Part shown: piece after piece, positions 21,180-30,515 of the stretch | How positions within the stretch are numbered: the stretch's first letter is position 1 | How the letters are laid out: each line of letters begins with the position of its first letter | From: Tubiluchus corallicola | Taxonomy: Eukaryota > Priapulida > Priapulimorpha > Priapulimorphida > Tubiluchidae | Assembly: GCA_030141605.1 (NCBI GenBank) | Contig: JAQGDQ010001665.1 | Span: 1-30,587 of the forward strand | DNA length: 30,587 nt | Direction of reading: 5' to 3' | Translations under genes and position numbers: made by a program | The notes under the pieces: model-generated | What the model saw: the letters and a program-made list of their open reading frames with translations, nothing else | Databases searched by the model: none | Told to the model about the DNA's origin: nothing

Positions 21180-21624
21180 GCAGCACAAAATTAAGATTTC
21201 TAAGGCATACCGAGTGGAAACGACAAAATTACATAGACACATGCAAGCCAGAAGAGGTTAAAGATATATTGAAACTGAGACTGAATATGATAAAAGTTAA
21301 AGAAAACTATAAGAACGAGTTTAAAGATCGGTTGTTATGCCCAGTTTGTGGGGAAGATGATGAGACTACTGAACATATGCTTAGATGTTCCAGATATGGA
21401 GAATGGAAAAAAATTGAACTCAGCTATATTAATGAACAGTGAAAAGGAAGGATTGCTAGAAATTAGAAATCTAGTGAACGAATGCATGGAATACAGGATA
21501 GAGACAAAAGAAGACATTAAACTGGGAAAAGACAGCTAAAAGATCATCAGCGTTAGAGAAAAATAGACCTATAAAAGTGCCCGCCTCTGATATGTGGACA
21601 GAGTCGAGTATCGCAATCGCAAAA
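21180..21624 (+). mobile_element. Retrotransposon 3' fragment, plus strand (unit B)
   Basis: Homology to the unit A retrotransposon starts at AGCAGCAC (about 21180) and covers the C-terminal region with the C-x2-C-x8-H-x3-C knuckle (near 21340-21388). It continues through a one-base frameshift near 21415 to the TAA at 21537 and the GTCGAGTATCGCAATCGCAA tail (21603-21622). Everything upstream (ORF1, endonuclease, RT) is absent because of a deletion after AATAAGCA. It lacks the 91-bp duplication of unit A. Confidence 0.85.
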
Positions 21625-21808
21625 TAAACAAGGTTGTACTGGAAAGAAATGTACAAGATTTTACCTAACACTTGAGAACCAAAATAAGAACAGAACAGGT
21701 AAACAATTCCAAACATAGAAACAGATACAGTGCTCTCACCATAACGCTCATACATTTTGCAACATTTGCAAAAAGGCAAACTTATGGGACAATAGGAAAA
21801 GGGACAAT
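21625..21808. other. Spacer between the two oppositely oriented retrotransposons
   Basis: No gene. The sequence ACAAGGTTGTAC to TTACCTAACACTTGAGAACC is shared with 14010-14085 of unit A. It leads into the first part of a repeat module (from about 21730), which is cut at about 21808 by the minus-strand retrotransposon and resumes at about 24456. Confidence 0.7.
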
Positions 21809-22019
21809 ATTGCGATTGCGATACTCGACTCTCACCACCTATCAGAGGCGGGCACCTTTATAGGGTGCAAAGTCTATTCTTCTTTAACGCTGATCTTTTA
21901 TTTGCCTTTTCCAAGTTTAATGTCTTTATTTGTCTTTATCCTGTATTCCATACATTCGTTCACTAGATTTCTAATTTCTAGCAATCCTTCCTTTTCACTG
22001 TTCATTAATACATCTGAGT

Positions 22020-22811
22020 TCAAAATTTTTTCCATTCTCCATATCTGTCACATCTAAGCATATGTTCAGTAGTGTCATCATCTTCCTCACAAACTGAACA
22101 TAATAACTGATCCTTAAACTCATTCTTGTAGTTCCCTTTAACTTTAATCATATTCAGTCTTATTTTCAATATATCTTTAACCTCTTCTGGCTTGCATGTG
22201 TCTATGTAATTTTGTCGTTTCCACTCGGTATGCCTTAAAAATCTTAATTTAGTGCTGCTCCTGCATTTTTCTGCACATTCGCTTTTTATACAACATTCAA
22301 TCATATTCTTTATTTCTTTCTTCCATTCAGACTTTTTCATGACCTTCACCCTTTCTTTATTACCATCTGTGGTATATTTTTTTATAGTCTCAAATACTTC
22401 ATTATACTATGACCTTTTGTGTACACTGTTTATTTGCATTTCGAGTACCTCTGATGCTAATCTCTTTGGTTTTCTAATCAGTAAATTCCGATAGAACATC
22501 AACCTCCTATAATTCACTTTATGTTTTAGAGGCCATTTGCCTATATAAGTTACTAATCCCCAGTATGGTGTTGATTCACTAAGATTAAATAATGTTTTTA
22601 AAGCATTTGCTTGAATCGTTTCTAATTTCTCCCAATCAGTTGCTGTCAAATTTGACCATGTCTCAGAACTATTTTGCACTGCACTCACCGAGAGAAGCTC
22701 GTACTGCATTAGTTTTACCCCTATTGAGCAATCTCCCACTTTCAGCTCACCTCCTATTGTATTGATGTAACTAATTATCATTTTATTTTCCCCAGTACGT
22801 TTTCCCAACAT
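22020..22811 (-). pseudogene. C-terminal region of the minus-strand retrotransposon ORF2
   Basis: Two frames (22811-22407 and 22349-22020) follow the RT. They include NSSETWSNL near 22665, LIRKPKRLASEVLEM near 22470 and the C-x2-C-x8-H-x3-C zinc knuckle near 22055-22100. The knuckle's first Cys pair reads CSVC here and CPVC in the other copies. Frame breaks near 22815, in the T run near 22380 and just after the knuckle (near 22022) prevent a continuous product. Confidence 0.78.
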
Positions 22812-22821
22812 TGTTTCATAA

Positions 22822-23963
22822 CTACATTTTTGTATTAATCCAATCTCCCAAATATTGGTATTCCTCTACTTTCTTAACCTCTCCGTTCCTTAGTGACTCA
22901 CGTAATTCTGGAATCCTTTTCTTTCGTGTCATGTTAGTTCTCATATATTGTGTTTTCTGTATATTGAATGATAATCTTTTGGTTCTTTCAATTTCTTGAC
23001 AGTTTTTAATCATCTGCTTGATTATAGTTTCTTGTCCTATTCCGACAATATCGTCAATGAATAATAACATACCCACATGTATATTCCCACCCATTACAGT
23101 CCCTGTTATCACCATCTCATTAATCCGGTTTATTGCAGCACAACATAGTAATGGTCCCAGCACTGTTCCCTGTCCGACTATTTCATTTATTTCTATCTGG
23201 TCTGTTTTACCTAATGGTGTTTCTATGACTATTTCTGCAATTTCATTTAGTTTATGTATCATAATAATTTCTCCTGGTGATATGCCCATCCTCCATAATT
23301 CTGTCAATGCATCTTTCAACCACAACTTATCAAAACACTTTTCTATGTCACAAAAAATTATGTACATTTCATTTTTATAAAACCTGTTATACTCTAACAT
23401 TGCCTCAAGGTGTACAGATGGTCATAGACCCCTCTGTTTTTTCTTCCACCACATTGATGAACTCCTATGTTTTCTTCAAATTTAACTATTATTCTAATTT
23501 TGATCACTTTTTCCATTAGTTTACTGAAAATATTTGTTATGAACAGCCCTCGTCTATTTTTCATCTCTTTCTTGTCGCCTTTTCCCTTATAAATTGACTT
23601 TATTTTCATTTGGGCCGATTGTTTCGGTATTTTCTTTTGCTTCATTATTTCATTCAGCATTGCTACTATACTATCAATAAATCCTTTCCCTGCTTGTTTG
23701 ATCATTTCATTCTTCCATCCTTGCATGTCTGGAGCCTTTTTATTTTTTAATGATCGAACTGCTTCATTCACTTCACTGTTAGTAATTACTTTTACTTCCT
23801 CCTCACTTGCCATTTGTTCAACATGTTTGAAAATTTGTTCAACCCTTGATTCTATCATTTGCTCATATTCATCCTCTGTCTGAGTAGGAGTTAGCAATTC
23901 TTCATAATATTTTTTAAAAATCAACTTAATCTGTCTTTTCACTGTCCTAACTATTAATCTCAA
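22822..23963 (-). pseudogene. Reverse transcriptase domain of the minus-strand retrotransposon
   Basis: Two overlapping frames (23963-23394 and 23400-22822) split by one frameshift at about 23400 cover the RT. Motifs in order: IKSIYKGKGDKKEMKNRRG and SKLMEKV (motifs 0-1), HQCGGRKNRGVYDH (motif 2), FCDIEKCFDKLW (motif A), GQGTVLGPLL (motif B), LLFIDDIVGIG (motif C, catalytic Asp pair present), LSFNIQKTQYM (motif D) and YLGDWIN (motif E). It would copy the element's RNA at the nicked target. The frame breaks make it non-functional as it stands. It is clearly non-LTR by motif arrangement; I leave the clade open. Confidence 0.9.
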
Positions 23964-23989
23964 CTCTGCCCTTAATTCTCTATAAACGA

Positions 23990-24455
23990 TCAGTTATATA
24001 AGACGAAGTTTCAGCTCTTATGCTGCTAGCTTCCCATTAACGCCATCTTGATTTTTCAAATTCCACTTTTATTTTCAACTGTTCTCTAACAGAACTTTGC
24101 ACTTCCCAGACGTAATTATTTTTCACGCTATTTTTTTCACAAACACTCATAAACACAATTTGAAAGTATTTAGTGGTATTTTAAATTCCTAAATCTCCGG
24201 ATCACAAAAACACGTCTTCACGATTTACGCGCCAACCACATCCTTGATGTCTTGTGTGGTGTCTATTAATATACGTACTATTAATTTTTCGCCCGCGATC
24301 ATTATAACACAATGCAGAAAATTCGGGAAAACATTGATTTTCTGTAATAAGGTAAGAAAAGCAACGTTGGAAGGGCGTAAACCTACAGCAACTGCGCATG
24401 AGCACGAATCGACGATAACTAAGCAATGAAGCGATTTGCGAATGAGCTGACTGAC
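23990..24455 (-). promoter_or_regulatory. 5' untranslated region of the minus-strand retrotransposon
   Basis: On the minus strand from 24455 this stretch carries several CpG-containing motifs (CTCATGCGCAGTTGC, GATCGCGGGCG, GGTTTACGCCC) unlike the AT-rich surroundings. It precedes the remaining coding part. It ends near an ATGGCGTTAATGGGAAGC stretch at about 24043, after which stops occur. An internal promoter is expected for a non-LTR element but no specific box is proven. The frames on either strand here are short and not called. Confidence 0.5.
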
Positions 24456-24765
24456 ATGGGAAATCAGATGCATGAGAAAGGGACACAGAGAATGAACCCA
24501 CCAGGACCACTACAAACATCGAGGGTCATAGTCAAATAAATGTAAAACACAGAAACAGATAGAGTGCTCTCACCATTACGCTCATACATTTTCCACCATT
24601 TGCAAAAAGGCAAACTTATGGGACAAAAGGTTAATGAACAATATGGGAAATCAGATGCATAAGAAAGGGACGCAGAGAATAAACCCACCAGGACCACTAC
24701 AAACATCGAGGGTCATAGTCAATTAAATGTAAAACACAGAAACAGATAGTGTGCTCTCACCATAG
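24456..24765. repeat. 190-bp-class repeat module, one partial and one complete copy
   Basis: The first copy continues from 21808 after the retrotransposon (24456-24572). The complete copy runs 24573-24765. Shared landmarks are ACGCTCATACATTTT, GCAAAAAGGCAAACTTATGG, CCACCAGGACCACTACAAAC and ACAGATAG(A/T)GTGCTCTCACC. Unit A has one copy at 14119-14279. No coding frame is supported. Confidence 0.85.
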
Positions 24766-26048
24766 TGCTCTCACCGCTTCATTTATTACATAATTCCATT
24801 CTAAAGCACTAAATGTTTTCTTTATCATACGATTCACTTCAAATTTTCAGATTATATATGCCCGCAACACATTTACATTTGTATATAGATGAACAGTGTG
24901 TGAGGCTTTTCTTGTGCAGAAATTATAAAAACGTGTCAAGCTGCTTTTGCAAAGCCTCCCAATTCTAGTACAAACACAATGAGCACCACACACCACTTGA
25001 AGAACTTGCCAAGTCGTTCACACTTGCTAGTTCACTTTCGGAAGAGAATCTCTACGTCTGAACATCATCGTCATCTTAGGTGCTTCCGTTATGCATACGT
25101 TGGGCGTGGAGTAGGGCACTAGCCGAAATAGGGTAATTGGTGCACGTAGGCTAGCCCAAGTAGGACGCGTAGCAGATGGGTTAGCCCAAGTATGTCGGCT
25201 AATTCGGTTTGCAATGAATAGTAAATAATGGTATTTCTTAAAGAAAAACGGGATGATTCTGTAAACATTAGTTCAGAATAAAGAATGCTTTAAAATATTG
25301 AAAATTACAATAGCTTTTTTAAATCAGAGTTTAGATTAAATAATAATTACCTGGGATACTCAAATTTTGTTAAACACTCAAAGCTACACATGGCTCAGTG
25401 AATCTACTAAGATTGGCAGTTGCGCCTTTTTGTCACATGTGCGTGGCTGACAAATAGAAGACAGTACCGTGACAACCATGATCATGAACTGCAGGGTTAG
25501 TTTCTGATGTCATATGATGTAAAGCCCATTTTTTGTGACATGCATTTAAACAATACTGTAACACTTATGCAAACGTGCTTGACGTGCAGGGAAGATGCCT
25601 GCCATTGCACAATCTGTGGTTAGTTTTAGACATAAGCAATAGCAGTGTCCGGTTGCCGTTAATTAGCTTTGTAAGCTAATTATTCAAATATAAGGAACAA
25701 TTGTTAGCTTTTGTGGGTAAGAAAATGTATATTTTGGACAGTAAATTAAAATGAGATTGAGTCTAAACAATCGTCCAATTTTCCTTTAAAGAATATTTTT
25801 ATTGACAAACAAAAGACAGCTATTGTAGTTTATTTAAAGAAATTCAAGTTTTGTAAATATCACACGAGTAAAAAATATTCAAGACGAGCATGTTAGAAGG
25901 CAGCTCCGTCTGAAAGGGCCCATAATTTCATTAGCCTAGGAACCCTAAAACGTCATAATCCAGCCCTGATTGCCGGGTGCATCTTAGGTGTCCGGATCAA
26001 GTCGGTACAGATTTCGTTTGCAACAGTCGTAAAAGCGAAGCCGAATAC
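24766..26048. other. Noncoding right flank of unit B
   Basis: No gene. It aligns along its length with 14280-15648. The hAT-like terminal sequence ending AGCCCTG recurs at about 25925-25968 and reads on the minus strand CAGGGCTGGATTATGACG, closer to the canonical end than in unit A. The last 70 bp lead directly into 24-bp block 3. Confidence 0.65.
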
Positions 26049-26168
26049 ATGTTGACAGTCATGTACAGATACGTGTTGACAGTCGTGTACAAATACGTGT
26101 TGACAGTCGTGTACAAATACGTGTTGACAGTCATGTACAAATACGTGTTGATAGTCGTGTGCAGCTTT
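26049..26168. repeat. 24-bp minisatellite, block 3 (5 copies)
   Basis: Five units start at 26049, 26073, 26097, 26121 and 26145. To the left is the unit B right flank; to the right is GTTAATTGA and then an inverted version of the sequence that normally follows the block. No third unit follows in the window. Confidence 0.95.
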
Positions 26169-26173
26169 GTTAA

Positions 26174-26212
26174 TTGACTTTTCATAGTTAATAATCATTC
26201 ACAAGTATCAAT
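26174..26212 (-). repeat. 39-bp inverted copy of the sequence following 24-bp block 1
   Basis: Bases 26174-26212 are the exact reverse complement of 7065-7103. In blocks 1 and 2 this sequence follows the minisatellite in direct orientation. Homology to the units ends at 26212. The inverted piece is bounded by TTGA and TCAA, which are inverted repeats of each other. Confidence 0.92.
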
Positions 26213-27769
26213 GATTACATTAGTTGTGTGCAGTACATTTAGACAGTTAAAATTTTAAAACTGTAGCTTACGCCACTGTTAAATATGCAGCTAGTATATA
26301 TATGCAGTTAAATATTAGTACAACAAGTATTGGTTGCCTTTCTGTTCAGGCGTTGGCATTACGTATTGCTATGTGCTCGTGTAATTATCTGTGATGATTT
26401 TTCTACCAGTTGTTTTTTCACGTTGTTGCATTTGCTGCTTTCAATTGAATAAACGAGGACAAAATACTCAAAATCAACTAGGTATTTTAGCCCAATGTCA
26501 TTTGCTCGTTAACCACAGATAATTTTCTTCAAACTGAGAGAGGCTATGCCATTTATTTAAAGACAGATATATGTTCACTAGGTATTGTAATTAGTGTATA
26601 GGTACAATACGTATAACACATCAGCATCACTACAATTTTACTGGTAAAAACGTTTTTCGTGTTCTTTTTAATGGATTACTGCATGGGCCACTACGTTGAA
26701 AGTGAAGTGCACTCACATTATTGACATTAGTGGGCTGTTGACATTAGTAGTTGGATTGTAAGTTGGAGTGATGAATGCTGAAACAAAATGGGAGGTCAGT
26801 TACTGCATAAATGACACACAGAAACCTTGTAAATTTTATTTCATGGTGCTGATAATTGCAGAACTCAAGTTATTTGAAATAATCTGTTACTGCAGGACAA
26901 CAAATTAAAAATGTACAGCATTTTATTAGGCGGTTCATAAACATTTGACACTGTCCAACGCTACATAACATTAGATGTCAAACATGTCACTGTAAGACGA
27001 CTGATTCATATCCTATCAACAAATTTTCATTTAACAGCAATTAGCCATGGCACGCAGTTGTGCATCAAGGTTCAGTTCTTGGCCAACTCCTATTTCTCAT
27101 CTAAATAAATGATTGAGCTGTTTTGCGGACCGATAAGCCTGAACAATCCCTTCAAAGTGCACTAACGTCAAATTATATATATAATAAACACGTGTATGTT
27201 GACAAATAAGCTGTCAGCAGGCTTCTACTATTGCAAAATATAAATTTATGCTAACCTGTAAAAATATACCTCGAAAAATAGTATAATTTTCACGTACAGT
27301 TGATACAAGTCTAATTCAAGAACGCCAAGAACATGTTCTACATCTGAGGGTTTTATTCTATGTTAGAGTAGATTACAATATGATGCATGTAAATTAATTT
27401 TTTTACATTATTGATTAGCAATTTCAAGTAATATGATGTACATGTACGCCAATTTCACTTTCAGTACTATACAACTACCAGTAGTACGAGCCTTATGATT
27501 ACTTATCTAATCTTAATACGTTTTATTCACATTTGTTAGTGCTAGTGCTAAAAATTATTAACTTTAAATAGTGGTATTAAATTTAAATTATATTCGTTAA
27601 TTAAAAATTCATGAGCTCCACAGTTCCTTCCAACCACCGTTAGCTGGGGTCACGTGTTCAAGTCACCAAAATAAGAAAAATCCATAAGAAGGTTACAGTC
27701 GTACTTTGCTTTTACAATTGTCATTATTATTTTTAATTTGCTACATATTTTGTTTTTCTTTCTCGTTCT
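26213..27769. other. Unique noncoding stretch
   Basis: I see no gene, RNA gene or recognisable element in these 1.5 kb. They are AT-rich with only short frames, and no homology to the duplicated units was noticed. Confidence 0.6.
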
Positions 27770-28021
27770 ATGTGCGCAAAAATAAATAGGCCTACATTAG
27801 TGGAAAGGGTTTCTGTCAATAACTCGCTATTCATTGAAGGGGGACCAATCAATAAAATCAATATCGATTTCGAAACCCGTTCCTGTTATGGAGAAATCAG
27901 TTTTGAAGTAGAGAAAAAGAGCCCGACATGTAGATTCGTACTCTGGTGGAGTAAAATTCCCACAGAGCCTGGCCAGAATGGTGGATTCGTCGTCACTGGT
28001 GCCATCGTAGATGGAAAGTGA
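27770..28021 (+). CDS. Unrecognised possible exon, 83 codons
   Basis: This frame from ATG to TGA is less AT-rich than its surroundings and has a protein-like composition: three Cys, two adjacent Trp (FVLWWSK near residue 57) and glycine-rich turns (GGPIN, GQNGGFVVTGA). I do not recognise the family. A pyrimidine-rich run (TTTTGTTTTTCTTTCTCG near 27749) lies upstream with AG at 27788-27789. A possible donor (GTGAAT) overlaps the stop. It may therefore be an exon spliced at both ends rather than a complete small gene. A chance frame is possible. Confidence 0.35.
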   Translation: MCAKINRPTLVERVSVNNSLFIEGGPINKINIDFETRSCYGEISFEVEKKSPTCRFVLWWSKIPTEPGQNGGFVVTGAIVDGK

Positions 28022-28105
28022 ATCCCAAAAACAAACCTCATCGTACTCAACGTCAAACGATTCAAAACTAATCTTTACTTCCTAAACAAACAACAATGCT
28101 TTTAG

Positions 28106-28515
28106 CCCTTTTATACCCGTTGTATCCGGTGGGATACGAGAATATTTTCTGCCTTTAAAATTAATAAAATTTTGAAACTCACAGTTATTTGATCTGTTAA
28201 TAGTTATTTTGATTTAAGACAATAACAATAGACTAAAAATGGTGATAAAATGGCAAACTAGAAAATCTACATAGCATAAGAAACTGCGCAAGGTACAGCA
28301 CTTTAGAGACGACTTGTACAGATCAGCATAGCATGTATACTAAATGTCTTAAATACTTTGTAAAAATGTGCTTCATTTTGCAACTGTTAATAATTTTTTA
28401 AAGTATTTAAGACATTTAGTATGCATGCTATGCTGATCTGTACAAAGTCATCTCTAAAGTGCTGTACCAAGCCACAAAATTTTTCTTATTAAAAAACAAT
28501 TTGGGACTGAAAGGG
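28106..28515. mobile_element. piggyBac-like non-autonomous element (about 410 bp)
   Basis: The right end on the minus strand reads CCCTTTCAGTCCC immediately after TTAA (28516-28519). The left end reads CCCTTTTATACCC after TTAG (28102-28105), which would be a one-base decay of TTAA. Ten of the first 14 terminal bases match. A subterminal palindrome GTATCC-GGTG-GGATAC lies at 28122-28137. CCCTTT ends and TTAA targets are the hallmark of piggyBac elements. No transposase is present. Confidence 0.55.
28292..28468. repeat. Long hairpin: 75-bp arms, 27-nt loop
   Basis: The arm 28292-28366 pairs with 28394-28468 with only a handful of mismatches and one single-base bulge. The arm starts GGTACAGCACTTTAGAGA. 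The hairpin lies inside the piggyBac-like element but is off its centre. Long arms and high identity fit a foldback-type or recently formed inverted duplication; if transcribed it would make a near-perfect double-stranded RNA. Confidence 0.95.
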
Positions 28516-28757
28516 TTAACTAAGAATGCTCATTGTTTTTAGTGTCTCTGTGTTATTATTATAACGAGAATTATAATGTGGTTAGTACAATATAACAAAA
28601 TATTAGAAAAAAAATGTATGACCTGTATGCCATCAACAATTTGCTTATGAAAAAACAAAGAATTTTGCCCATGAAAGTTGTTAACCAAATGGTTAAACAA
28701 ATGGGCTCCGGTTTTAGTGTTATGCAGCGTTATTTAGATATCCATACTGTTACAAAC

Positions 28758-28900
28758 CTTTCCATATGGAGCGGTAATGAGCCAGTTACAATTTGTGTTA
28801 TTTGGGTAATTGGCTGGATATCCTGGTGATGTGAGAACACCTTCTTGTGTTATCTCATGTATTTCACCACTGCAACCAGGTGTCGTGTGATTTGTGGAAT
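28758..28900 (-). CDS. CUB-domain exon (N-terminal part of one CUB domain)
   Basis: On the minus strand an AG at 28902-28901 opens and GGAAAG followed by GTTTGTA closes a 143-bp exon. It reads GCSGEIHEI, then VLTSPGYPANYPNN, then CNWLITAPYGK. This is the start of a CUB domain: first Cys, the SPGYP..YPNN turn, second Cys about 27 residues later, then W-x-I. CUB domains are extracellular interaction modules of about 110 residues in proteases, receptors and developmental proteins, so the rest should be in further exons at lower coordinates or outside the window. I could not find them. It may belong to a larger gene or be an isolated relic. NNT and NHT are potential N-glycosylation sites. Confidence 0.75.
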
Positions 28901-28988
28901 CTGTCAAAAGTGTCTTTTTTATTTTATCCATACTTTTTTGACATATATATTGGTGTATATTAATTTATTACTAAATATTATAATTATT

Positions 28989-28989
<1 letters not shown>

Positions 28990-29075
<86 letters not shown>
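28990..29075. repeat. (CT)43 microsatellite
   Basis: An uninterrupted 86-bp run of CT, followed by TCTG and TCTT variants to about 29093. The Ser-Leu and Arg-Glu frames across it are artefacts. Confidence 0.98.
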
Positions 29076-29079
<4 letters not shown>

Positions 29080-29093
29080 GTCTTTCTTTCTTT

Positions 29094-30472
29094 CCCTCAT
29101 GCATATGCAGTCTCTCTCCCTCTTGTGAGTGTTCTGGGAACTGCTCAACACTATCTAATAGAATTTCATAAAATATCCTTACTAACAGCTTGTACTTCTG
29201 CTTCTTGCCAAGAGAGAGGGTTAAGGGGTTCGTTGTGTCCGTCTGCTTGTTTTGACTGGTAACGGGTAACAGTATGAATGATTTTGTAATACCAAGGGTG
29301 GTATTTTCATGTTTCATTTTCAATACTTTTAGACTTTTAGTTCATTTTATGCAGTTTGGCACCCCAAAAGTTGGATCAGGCATTCAACGCTGGGATTGTG
29401 TAAACTTTGCAATTGTGGTAGAACCGGCATTTAGCTAAGTACCATGGCTAATCCTATACGATATGATAGCAAACTAGCAAAGGTGCTTTAGCCATATTTG
29501 AAAGAAAGAGTCCCTCCTACAGAAGGCAAATAACTCAGCGTTGCTTAACTTTAGATGCTAAATGCATACAGTGTGAACACACCGCTGTAGTTCTCTCGCC
29601 TCTAGTTTTGAGTGAACGAGTTTTTTTGTAACTTAGAAAAATTGGCTGCAGTTTCGTAGTATCTAATCGTACTAAGATCAAACTGTTGCTTCTTAACAAA
29701 CGTACAACTGCTCACTTATCGTAAACCAATTTGAACAGCAGATTTCATGGTGCTGTTGGTGTTGTAATAACTTTATTGATTTTTTCCTGCAATTTTATAC
29801 ATTTTCACTCTTAAGCAATTGTTATTGTGGTCCTTTATATTGTGGTGAGCTCATGATCGTGGTTTAGTGTTGTCTTGGTTACGACAGGTAATGATTGAAG
29901 TCAACCAAAACGCTTTGAACTACTGGTTAATTTCTACCGTTTGTTTGTTCCAAAGTTAAAGCAAACTTTTCAGTCCAGAACTCAATACTCTGACGGTTAA
30001 TATAGTTTTCAATGTCTCAAGCCCAAAACGTAAGACTATAATAATGAATTGTTTCCAATGAGCCAAACATCTCAAAACTCATAGGCAGATTTAGAAGTTT
30101 GCCTCCCTTACAAGCAGAGTGTCAGTGTTAGTCTGAGAGAAAGAGAGTGCCACTCAGTCTGTTCCTCTCCCTGCCTCAGCTCTCTTTTTATAAATAACCA
30201 CTACGCCTCATCAAACCAGAAAATAAGAATTAGATTTTTCCGGCTAGTGAACATCCCAGTGCCTGGCAGCCCTGTCCCATTGAGGTATGCATATAAGATT
30301 GTAATTTAAAGCATAAAACTGAGACATACAAAATTGTAGGGAAAATCAATAACCCCATAATAATATTTCATATATCGATTTTTGGAATTCAGTCAAACAT
30401 GAGAAACCTATTATTATGCTATGCGTATGGGTAGATTCTTTGAATGCCACAAAATATTCTTAAATAGCATAT
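29094..30472. other. Noncoding stretch to the right of the CUB exon
   Basis: No gene or known element is recognised. If the CUB gene extends upstream on the minus strand, this would be intron. A TATAAATA within CTCTTTTTATAAATAACC at about 30182-30199 is noted but not supported as a promoter. Confidence 0.5.

Positions 30473-30515
<43 letters not shown>

Larger units (their letters stand above)
21809..24455 (-). mobile_element. Non-LTR retrotransposon with RT, minus strand, internally deleted
   Basis: It is read on the minus strand from about 24455. First comes a 5' untranslated region of about 450 bp, richer in CpG than its surroundings. The pre-RT region and full RT follow, then the C-terminal zinc-knuckle region, a TAA near 21896, and the 3' tail ending ATCGCAATCGCAAT near 21809. 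ORF1 and the endonuclease are missing, the reverse of the deletion in unit A. The insertion point is defined by the adjacent intact module copy, where AACAATATGGG is continuous at about 24640-24652. A target duplication is not clear. It inserted in unit B after the duplication, since unit A lacks it. Confidence 0.82.
15649..26048. repeat. Tandem segmental duplication, unit B
   Basis: This is the second direct copy of the large unit, about 10.4 kb against 8.8 kb for unit A. The extra length comes mainly from three insertions (16038-17247, 17802-18242, 21809-24455), partly offset by a deletion of about 2.5 kb at 21180 and a smaller one at the 3' end of the zinc-finger gene. The zinc-finger gene, pogo-like element and retrotransposon tail are in the same order and orientation as in unit A. 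Confidence 0.92.

Noticed and set aside
22252-23883. Plus-strand frames across the minus-strand retrotransposon
   Set aside because: They are antisense to recognisable RT and C-terminal motifs.
24202-24706. Frames in the 5' region of the minus-strand retrotransposon and the adjacent module
   Set aside because: The frame starting MFVVVLVG appears because the module repeats; it carries no domain and runs into element boundaries.
25953-26198. Short repeat proteins across 24-bp block 3
   Set aside because: Same artefact as block 1, on both strands, with no conserved extension.
28613-28829. Plus-strand 71-codon frame opposite the CUB exon
   Set aside because: It overlaps the minus-strand CUB coding sequence and its splice donor; the CUB reading has recognisable conserved residues.
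28845-29323. Leu-Ser and Arg-Glu rich proteins over the (CT)n tract
   Set aside because: A dinucleotide repeat gives open frames on both strands; there is no other support.
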